Shown here piece by piece: positions 47,779 through 54,275 of a stretch of 64,000 bases of DNA. The notes beneath the pieces are model-generated. The model saw nothing but the letters and a program-made list of their open reading frames with translations, was not told the origin of the DNA and did not search any database. This DNA is from Frigoribacterium faeni (lineage in GTDB: Bacteria > Actinomycetota > Actinomycetes > Actinomycetales > Microbacteriaceae), in NCBI RefSeq assembly GCF_011761235.1, contig NZ_JAAOYW010000002.1, positions 868,001 to 932,000 of the forward strand, written 5' to 3'. Positions within the stretch are counted from its first letter, which is position 1. Each line of letters begins with the position of its first letter. A program made the position numbers and the translations under genes.

Positions 47779-48102
47779 TCACACGGTCACGTGGGCGCTG
47801 CGAGGCGAGTCGGGCTCGGGGACGCACTGCAGCCCCGAGTTCGAGTTGGCAGTGAGCTCGAGGGCGTGGATCCACGCGGGGTTGACCTGCGGGGTCCGGG
47901 ATCCGTAGTACTTGAACAGCAGCAGGACGGCCGGGTGCAGCCAGATGCTCGTGCGGCACCTGCCCACGGTCTGGTCCTCCCGCCACGAGAAGTAGAACGG
48001 TTCGCGCCGTCTCAGCTTGATGCCGATGACGATCTGGAAGTGCAGCAGCAGTCGGTCGTCGAACTCGACCGAGGCCACCTGGTCGTACGTGAGCCTGCCC
48101 AT
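47779..48102 (-). CDS. Small protein of a Microbacteriaceae-type family (DUF7882-like), copy 1
   Basis: This 107-aa protein starts at an ATG with GAGGTGAG upstream. It reads MGRLTYDQVASVEFDDRLL, then HFQIVIGIKLRRREPFYFSW and IWLHPAVLLLFKY. A related protein is encoded at 57270-57623. From memory, such proteins are sometimes labelled DNA ligase, but no ligase motif is seen. Function is unknown. It is convergent with dnaB. Confidence 0.78.
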   Translation of the reverse strand: MGRLTYDQVASVEFDDRLLLHFQIVIGIKLRRREPFYFSWREDQTVGRCRTSIWLHPAVLLLFKYYGSRTPQVNPAWIHALELTANSNSGLQCVPEPDSPRSAHVTV

Positions 48103-48294
48103 CGATCTCACCTCGGGGGAACTGGGCGGCGCGAGGCCCCAGCGGCCAGGCGTCGCAGCCCGAGCCCTGCACCAGCAGAGCTGGGTTGCCCCGAAACAAT
48201 CACATCCGTCGGGATGCCACAAGGCCCTTGCACCCCGGCCGGTCCGTCTGGATCGTCGGCCGTCCGCCGGGGAGGCGCCACCGCCTCCTCGGGG

Positions 48295-48942
48295 TCAGCT
48301 CTGGGCGAGGTTCGTCACCAGGTTCAGGGTGGTGGCGATCAGCACGGTGCCGAAGAAGTACGAGAGCAGCGCGTGGGGGAGCGCCCGGCGCCGGGTCAGG
48401 GTGTCGTCGGGCTCGACGTCGGGGGCCGAGTACGACATGCCGATGGTGAAGGCCAGGTAGGCGAAGTCGCTGTACGTGGGGGGCGCCTCCTGCTTGACGT
48501 CGAAGCCGCCGCGGTCGTGGTCGACGTAGTAGACCCGGGCGTACTTGAGGGCCCAGACCGTGTTCACGAGGGCCCAGGCGACCATGGTGCCGACCACCCC
48601 GAGGACGACGGTCGCCACCGACACCGGGTCGCTGGCGTCTCGTGCCTGCACCAGGGCGAGGCCCATGGCCGCGACGCTGGCGAGGCACGCGACGACGACG
48701 GCGTCGTCGCTGAGGCGGGAGCTCGACTCCTCGCGGGCGAGGCGCTCGGTGCCCGCCGGGTCCTGCGGCCAGCAGGCCCGCCACACGTGCACCAGGGCGA
48801 CGACGCCGGCCGTGCACCAGGCCGCGAGGGGCCCCAGCGTCGGGGCGCCGGCCAGGGCGACGGCCGCCCCGACGAGGACCCCGACGACCACGTACGCGAC
48901 CGCTCGCCGGGGGGACAGGATGCGGTCGTGGATCGTGGTCAC
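48295..48942 (-). CDS. DUF1345 family membrane protein
   Basis: This 215-aa protein starts at a GTG at 48942, 24 nt after the dehydrogenase stop. It has about five membrane segments and the DUF1345 pattern, including KYARVYYVDHDRGGFDV, DFAYLAFTIGMSY and LLSYFFGTVLIATTLNLV. Function is not known. It is the last gene of a leftward dehydrogenase operon. A further 190 bp after it holds nothing recognisable. Confidence 0.88.
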   Translation of the reverse strand: MTTIHDRILSPRRAVAYVVVGVLVGAAVALAGAPTLGPLAAWCTAGVVALVHVWRACWPQDPAGTERLAREESSSRLSDDAVVVACLASVAAMGLALVQARDASDPVSVATVVLGVVGTMVAWALVNTVWALKYARVYYVDHDRGGFDVKQEAPPTYSDFAYLAFTIGMSYSAPDVEPDDTLTRRRALPHALLSYFFGTVLIATTLNLVTNLAQS

Positions 48943-48965
48943 GTCGGGGTCCTCGCCGGTCGGGG

Positions 48966-50126
48966 TCAGCGGCCGGCCGGAGCGGTGTCGGGGTGCAGGA
49001 CGACCTTGGTCCAGCCGTGGTCCCGACGGTCGAAGTGCTCGTACGCCTGGGGCGCCTCCTCGAGGGACAGCTCGTGGCTGACGATCCAGGAGGGCGTCGC
49101 CCTGCCGCTGACGATCAGGTCGCGGAGGGCCCGGTTGTACTTCTTGACCGGGCACTGCCCCGTGCCCATGGTCTGCCCGCGGAACCAGAACTGGCCGTAG
49201 TCGAACGGGACGACGCCCTGCTTCGCCAGCTCGTCCGGCCCGCCCGGGTCCTGTGGCACGTAGACGCCGACGACCCCGATGTGGCCGGTGAACCGGACGG
49301 ACCGCACGAGCCGGTTCAGGGTCAGGTTCGGCTGCTCGGTGCCGTCGGGGTCGTGCGCCTGGTAGCCGACGCACTCGCAGCCGTTGTCGGCCCCGAGCCC
49401 CATGGTGAGGTCGAGGACGGCCTCGACCGGGTCGACGGCGGAGTCGTCGATCGGCACGGCTCCGATCTCCTCGATCTTGGCGAGGCGGTCGGGGTGCCGG
49501 TCGACCACCATCACCTTGCTCGCCCCCTTGAGGATCGCCGAGTAGGCCGCCATGGCGCCGACCGGGCCGGCCCCGTAGATGACGGTCTGGTCGCCGGGGG
49601 ACACGTGGGCCATCTCGGTCGCGTGGTACCCGGTGGGGAAGATGTCGGCGAGCATCACGTAGTCGGTCTGCTTCTCCTCGGCGTCCTCGCCGAGGCGCAG
49701 GCAGTTGAAGTCGCCCCACGGCACCCGCAGCAGCTCGGCCTGCCCGCCCGGCCAGGGGCCCATGTCGGCGAAGCCGAACGCGGCGCCGGCCCACGCGAGC
49801 TCCGGCTGGGCGGTCAGGCAGTAGTTCGTCAGGCCGCGTTCGCAGTTCTTGCAGTGGCCACAGGCCACGTTGAACGGCAGCACGACCCAGTCGCCGACCT
49901 CGACCTCGTCGACGGCCGACCCGACCTCGACCACCTGGCCCAGGTTCTCGTGGCCGAACCAGCGGCCGGTCTCGAAGTCGGTCCGCCCTTCGTACATGTG
50001 CAGGTCGGAGCCGCAGATGTTGGTGCTGGTGATGCGCACCAGGACGTCGGTGGGCCGCTCGATGCGGGCGTCCGGGACGTCGGTCACGGTGACCTTCCTC
50101 GGGCCCTCGTAGACGACTGCTCTCAT
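48966..50126 (-). CDS. Zinc-dependent dehydrogenase, glutathione-independent formaldehyde dehydrogenase type
   Basis: This 386-aa medium-chain dehydrogenase has STNICGSDLHM, GHENLGQVVEVG, a four-cysteine structural zinc loop (CGHCKNCERGLTNYC) and the NAD motif GAGPVGAMAAYSA. Similarity to Pseudomonas FdhA is clear in the PFNVACG, DILPTGYH-like and GQTPVMKYNRAL-like regions. It probably oxidises formaldehyde or another small alcohol or aldehyde with NAD. It is the second dehydrogenase in a leftward unit. Confidence 0.9.
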   Translation of the reverse strand: MRAVVYEGPRKVTVTDVPDARIERPTDVLVRITSTNICGSDLHMYEGRTDFETGRWFGHENLGQVVEVGSAVDEVEVGDWVVLPFNVACGHCKNCERGLTNYCLTAQPELAWAGAAFGFADMGPWPGGQAELLRVPWGDFNCLRLGEDAEEKQTDYVMLADIFPTGYHATEMAHVSPGDQTVIYGAGPVGAMAAYSAILKGASKVMVVDRHPDRLAKIEEIGAVPIDDSAVDPVEAVLDLTMGLGADNGCECVGYQAHDPDGTEQPNLTLNRLVRSVRFTGHIGVVGVYVPQDPGGPDELAKQGVVPFDYGQFWFRGQTMGTGQCPVKKYNRALRDLIVSGRATPSWIVSHELSLEEAPQAYEHFDRRDHGWTKVVLHPDTAPAGR

Positions 50127-50160
50127 GGTGTCTTCCCTTCCTTCGTTGACGGGTGGTGGG

Positions 50161-50225
50161 GGAGGTGCGGTGCCGGATCCCGGTGGAGGTGCGGTGCCGG
50201 GACCCGGCGGAGGTGCGGTGCCGGA
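50161..50225. repeat. 24-bp tandem repeat between two dehydrogenase genes
   Basis: Units beginning GGAGGTGCGGTGCCGG lie at 50161-50184 and 50185-50208, with a partial third to 50225. They lie in the 112-bp spacer between the stop of the 50239 gene and the start at 50126. Confidence 0.7.
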
Positions 50226-50238
50226 CGGCAGGGCACCG

Positions 50239-51414
50239 TCAGGCACCGGGGCGGAAGACGGCGCGCACGCACCCGTCCTCCTTGTTCTTGAACATCTCGT
50301 AGCCCCGCGGCCCCTGGTCGAGCGGGAGCACGTGGGTGGCGAGGTGCTCGGTGCTGATCTCGCCGGCCGCGATGCGGTCGAGGATCATCGGGATGTACCG
50401 GTGGCCGTGCTGCTGGGCGCCCCGGAGGGTGAGCCCCTTGTTCATGACGGCCCCGAGCGGGAACTTGTCGACGAGCCCGGCGAAGACCCCGAGGGTGAAG
50501 ACGCTGCCGCCCTTGCGGCAGGCGTAGATCGCCTCGCGGAGCGCCGTCGGCCGGTCGGTCTGCAGTCGCAGCTGCTGCTTGACCTGGTCGTAGAGGTGCT
50601 GGGCCCCGGTGCCGTCGGCCTCCATGCCGACCGCCTCGATGCAGACGTCGGGACCCCGGCCGCCGGTGCGCTCCTTCAGCTCGGCGAGGACGTCGTCCTC
50701 CTCGTAGTCCAGGGTCTCGGCGCCGATGTGGGTCCGCACCTGGCCGAGCCGTTCGGGCAGCGCGTCGATGACGACGACCTGCTCGGCCCCGAGCAGCACG
50801 GCGGCCCGGGCGGCCATCTGGCCCACGCCCCCGGCGCCCCAGACCGCGACCGTGTCGCCGGGCGTGATCCCGGCGAGGTCGGCACCGGTCCAGCCGGTCG
50901 GGGCGGCGTCAGAAGCGAAGAGGGCGGCCTGGTCGGAGACGCCGTCGGGCACGGTGAAGGCTCCCCGGTCGGCGTAGGGCACCCGGACGTACTCGGCGTG
51001 GCTGCCGGCGAAGCCGCCCAGGGCGTGGCTGTAGGCGAAGCACCCGCCGATCGGCGAGCCCCAGAGCGTCTCGGTGATCGCCGGGTTCGGGTTGCCGTTG
51101 TCGCACAGCGACCAGAGCTCGTGGGTGCAGTACCAGCACCGGCCGCAGGCGATGAACGAGCAGACGACCACCCGGTCGCCGACGCGGTGCCGGCGCACGG
51201 CCGACCCGACCTCGACGACCTCGCCCATGAACTCGTGCCCGAGGACGTCGCCCGACCGCATGGTGGGGACGTAGCCGCCGAGCAGGTGGAGGTCGGACCC
51301 GCAGGTCGTGCTCAGGCCGACCTTGACGATGACGTCCTGGTCGTTGAGCAGGGTCGGGTCGTCGACGGTCTCGACGGAGGTCTCGTTCACTCCGGTCCAG
51401 CAGAGGGCCTTCAC
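50239..51414 (-). CDS. Zinc-dependent alcohol/formaldehyde dehydrogenase
   Basis: This 391-aa medium-chain dehydrogenase has LSTTCGSDLHLLGG, GHEFMGEVVEVG, the structural zinc loop CGRCWYCTHELWSLC and the NAD motif GAGGVGQMAARAA. It is in the formaldehyde-dehydrogenase-like group, a different branch from its neighbour at 48966. The GTG start overlaps the upstream stop (GTGA). The substrate is not certain. Confidence 0.9.
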   Translation of the reverse strand: MKALCWTGVNETSVETVDDPTLLNDQDVIVKVGLSTTCGSDLHLLGGYVPTMRSGDVLGHEFMGEVVEVGSAVRRHRVGDRVVVCSFIACGRCWYCTHELWSLCDNGNPNPAITETLWGSPIGGCFAYSHALGGFAGSHAEYVRVPYADRGAFTVPDGVSDQAALFASDAAPTGWTGADLAGITPGDTVAVWGAGGVGQMAARAAVLLGAEQVVVIDALPERLGQVRTHIGAETLDYEEDDVLAELKERTGGRGPDVCIEAVGMEADGTGAQHLYDQVKQQLRLQTDRPTALREAIYACRKGGSVFTLGVFAGLVDKFPLGAVMNKGLTLRGAQQHGHRYIPMILDRIAAGEISTEHLATHVLPLDQGPRGYEMFKNKEDGCVRAVFRPGA

Positions 51415-51887
51415 AGCAGCCCCTCCTCGTCGGCTCGGTCGGTGGCCTCGTCGACGAGGGCACCGGTGGGGGTGTCCTTGCGCTCGCCGTGGGGGGTCGG
51501 GTCGACCCGCAGCACCTCGCCGGTCTCGATGACCTGCTTGGCACGCCGCAGCGCGACCCGGATCGTCTTGGCCGCCTCCTCGGCATCGCTCCCCGACGAC
51601 GCAGGTCGGCGGAGGCGGGCGCGTAGTTCGCTGCCCTTGTCGGCGGGGGCGGGCCGCACCTCCACCTCGACGGTGTCGCGGAGCTCCTCGAAGAAGGGCG
51701 GGGTGTGGTCGGCCCCGAGGACCTCGTGCGGCTCGGCCAGGACGGTCACGGCCTGCCACCGTGAGCGGGACTCCTGCGGCGACCCGGCGCCCTCGTCGGG
51801 GCGGCGGCGGTGTCGCTGTACGACGGCGGCTGCGGTCGCCACCGCGGCCGCGCCGACCGCGCCGGCCCCGGCCAGTCGACCGGCCAT
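51411..51887 (-). CDS. Unknown protein, N-terminal membrane segment (158 aa)
   Basis: This protein starts at an ATG with GAGGAGGG upstream. It has an Ala-rich membrane segment (MAGRLAGAGAVGAAAVATAA) and a basic loop. A region resembling part of the SRPBCC/cyclase group follows (WQAVTVLAEPHEVL, VEVRPAPADKGSELRARL). The C-terminal half is helical (AAKTIRVALRRAKQVIETGE). I do not assign a function. It is coupled on both sides in the dehydrogenase operon. Confidence 0.75.
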   Translation of the reverse strand: MAGRLAGAGAVGAAAVATAAAVVQRHRRRPDEGAGSPQESRSRWQAVTVLAEPHEVLGADHTPPFFEELRDTVEVEVRPAPADKGSELRARLRRPASSGSDAEEAAKTIRVALRRAKQVIETGEVLRVDPTPHGERKDTPTGALVDEATDRADEEGLL

Positions 51888-51949
51888 CAGGCGGCCCTCC
51901 TCGGCCGCAGAGCGGGGATGACTCCCCTGTCGTTCGTGTCGTGCGTCAT
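51887..51949 (-). CDS. 20-codon leader ORF of the dehydrogenase operon
   Basis: An ATG at 51949 with GAGGAGG 6-7 bases upstream opens a 20-residue frame (MTHDTNDRGVIPALRPRRAA). Its TGA overlaps the next ATG by one base, so it is coupled to the 158-aa gene. It may be a leader peptide or a small protein. The strong ribosome site is the main support. The 340 bp upstream (51950-52287) contain no other feature I can name. Confidence 0.5.
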   Translation of the reverse strand: MTHDTNDRGVIPALRPRRAA

Positions 51950-52287
51950 CACGTCCTCCTCGTCTCGTCGATGAGCGCTTGCCGGATGTGCGAGCGGGGC
52001 CCGGGGCGTCGTGATCGCCCCTGATGGCCGCGCGTTCGCCCTCAGTGTGCGCGGCCGGCCGCCGGGCCGCGAGACATGATGTTGGCTCTTGACATCGCAC
52101 CCGGGGCCGAGAGCGAAGGAGGCGCAGGGCGGGTCGACGGGGTGGGTCGCGCGCACGAGGTGGGGTGGCGAGCGATCGCGGAGACCAGCCACTCCGCGAG
52201 GCAGCGGTGCTCAGGACGTCTCGGCAGGTCAGTGCGGAACGGATCTGTCTCGAGACCGCGCGGAGTCGCCCCCGCAGACCACGATTC

Positions 52288-52959
52288 CTACGTGTTCGAC
52301 TCTCCGCCGGGCGGGCGACGCATGATGTCGGTCAGCGCGCGGCGGTAGGCCTGGCGCTCGAGGAGGCCGGCCTGCCACCTGGACTCGAGCTGGGCGAGGT
52401 CGCGCTGCTGGTCGGGCCGGGACGTGAACGCCTCGTAGGGCGGGTCACGCTCGAGCTTCTCGGCGTACGACTCGGGGTGGTCCGGGGGGAGTTCCGGGTA
52501 CTGGGGCGGCGCCTCCTTGGGCTCGGGCAGCACCGGGTTGCTCGTCGCACCCGCCAGGATCGTGGCTCGCTGCTCCGACGTGAGGTGGCCCTCGGCGGTC
52601 GCCTGCTCGATCAGGGCGACCAGCTCGGGCGTGCCCGGCTGGTGCGCTAGCCGCCGACGGGCGTCCTCGCGCACTCCGGGGTCGTCGTCGCCGAGGCGGC
52701 TCACGATCCCGGCGACGTAGGCAGGCGTCTGGGCCAGCAGGTCGCCGATGAAGACGTCGGCACCGCCGTACCGGCCGCTCATCTGCTCGGCGAGGCGCTG
52801 GATGTGCAGCCGGCTGGGCCACGGCCCGCCCTCGTACATCATCGCCATGTTCTGCAGCAGGTCCCGGCGTCGGTCGGGCTCGAGGTCCTCGAGCAGGTCG
52901 GCACACCAGACGAGGACGTAGTCGGACAGCGACGACGGCACGCTCGGTGGGGGAGTCAT
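52288..52959 (-). CDS. Unknown protein (223 aa)
   Basis: The frame starts at an ATG at 52959. The N-terminal half is Leu- and Asp-rich with DYVLVWCADLLEDLEPDRRR, and the middle part is helical and HEAT-like (VREDARRRLAHQPG). The C-terminal half is Pro/Glu-rich, with PPGGESN at the end. There is no signal peptide. No family is recognised. It is read leftward, divergent from the dehydrogenase gene at 53099. Confidence 0.7.
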   Translation of the reverse strand: MTPPPSVPSSLSDYVLVWCADLLEDLEPDRRRDLLQNMAMMYEGGPWPSRLHIQRLAEQMSGRYGGADVFIGDLLAQTPAYVAGIVSRLGDDDPGVREDARRRLAHQPGTPELVALIEQATAEGHLTSEQRATILAGATSNPVLPEPKEAPPQYPELPPDHPESYAEKLERDPPYEAFTSRPDQQRDLAQLESRWQAGLLERQAYRRALTDIMRRPPGGESNT

Positions 52960-53098
52960 CTCGGCACAGCTCTCTCTCGCTCTGCGCCTCACTCTGCCGA
53001 CGCCGGCCCCGTCTCGCAAGCAGGCCGACTGTCGACCGAGACCCGGCGGGCGCCAGCCAGCCGGGCGACACCTGTCGCCCGGGCCTAGCCTGGACGGC

Positions 53099-54154
53099 AT
53101 GACCGACCTCCCCGCCCGCACCCGCTACGCCACCGTCGACGCCGAGCGCTCGGTCGCCCTCGCCGAGGCCGACCTCGCGGCCCCCACCGGCCAGCAGGTC
53201 GTGGTGCGCATCCGCTACACCGGCGTCTGCGCCACGGACACGCACGGGTGGGCGTCCGGCGGGCTCATCCCCGCCGCGGTGTTCGGCCACGAGTGGACCG
53301 GCACCGTCGTCGCCGCCGGCGACCAGGTGACCACCGTCGCCGTGGGCGACCGCGTCGTCGCCAGCGTCGGACCGCCCTGCGGCACCTGCGCCATGTGCCG
53401 CGCCGGACACCCCGCCCACTGCGACACCGCGTTCGCCGAGGCCAACGGCGTCTCGCCCGACGCCCCGGAGCACGGCGCCTTCGCCCAGCACGTCACCGTC
53501 CACGAGCGCCGCGTCCAGCGCGCCCTCGACGGCCTCAGCGACGAACAGCTCGGCCTCGTCGAGCCCACCGCCGTCACGTTCCACGCGGTCCGCCGCGCCG
53601 GCCAGCGCCTCGGCTCCGTCGTCGTGGTCCAGGGCGCCGGCCCCATCGGCCTGCTCACCGCCCAGCACGCCCGCCACTCCGGCGCCGGAGCCGTCGTCAT
53701 CGTCGAGCCCATGGAGGCGCGGCGCGAGACCGCGCGCCGCCTCGGCTTCACCGACGTCCACGCACCCGGAGACGCGTTCCGCGCCCGCGTCCTCGAGCTG
53801 ACGGACGGGCTGGGGGCGGACGTCCTCTACGAGTGCACCGGCGCCTCCTCGTTGTTCCAGTCCAGCGCCGAGCTGGTCCGCCGCGGCGGCACGCTCGCCC
53901 TGCTCGGGTACCCGATGACCAGCTCCGAGGTGTCGTACGGAGACTGGCAGAGCCGCGAGCTCACCGTGATCGGCAGCCTCGCCTACACGCACTCGGACTT
54001 CGTCGGGGCGATGCGCGCGCTCGCCGACGGCTCCGTCGACGCGGCCCCGCTGATCACCGGCACCGTCGGCCTCGACGACCTGCCCGCCCTGCTCGCTGAG
54101 CTCGACAGCGGCGAGACCCGGCACGCCAAGGTGCTCGTCGCGCCCAACGGCTGA
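53099..54154 (+). CDS. Zinc-dependent medium-chain dehydrogenase (polyol/threonine dehydrogenase-like)
   Basis: This 351-aa protein has YTGVCATDTHGW, FGHEWTGTVVAAG, the structural zinc loop CGTCAMCRAGHPAHC and the NAD motif GAGPIGLLTAQHA. It belongs to the polyol or threonine dehydrogenase-like branch. The exact substrate is unclear. It is a single gene ended by a strong hairpin. Confidence 0.9.
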   Translation: MTDLPARTRYATVDAERSVALAEADLAAPTGQQVVVRIRYTGVCATDTHGWASGGLIPAAVFGHEWTGTVVAAGDQVTTVAVGDRVVASVGPPCGTCAMCRAGHPAHCDTAFAEANGVSPDAPEHGAFAQHVTVHERRVQRALDGLSDEQLGLVEPTAVTFHAVRRAGQRLGSVVVVQGAGPIGLLTAQHARHSGAGAVVIVEPMEARRETARRLGFTDVHAPGDAFRARVLELTDGLGADVLYECTGASSLFQSSAELVRRGGTLALLGYPMTSSEVSYGDWQSRELTVIGSLAYTHSDFVGAMRALADGSVDAAPLITGTVGLDDLPALLAELDSGETRHAKVLVAPNG

Positions 54155-54217
54155 CGCTGGGGCGCGGGCGCCGAGCGACCGACCCGGGGCGCCCCGGGTT
54201 GGTCGAGGGTCCAGGGG

Positions 54218-54263
54218 ACGACGAGGCCCCCGCCGCTCGGGTGAGCGGCGGGGGCCTCGTCGT
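54218..54263. terminator. Bidirectional terminator between two convergent genes
   Basis: A 21-bp perfect stem starting ACGACGAGGCCCCCG (54218-54238) pairs across the loop GGGT (54239-54242) with 54243-54263. It lies between the convergent dehydrogenase and GH70-like genes. Confidence 0.9.
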
Positions 54264-54275
54264 GTTCAGCTGCTG

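Noticed and set aside
47779-48102. ATP-dependent DNA ligase
   Set aside because: At 107 residues with no KxDG-type motif the protein cannot be a ligase.
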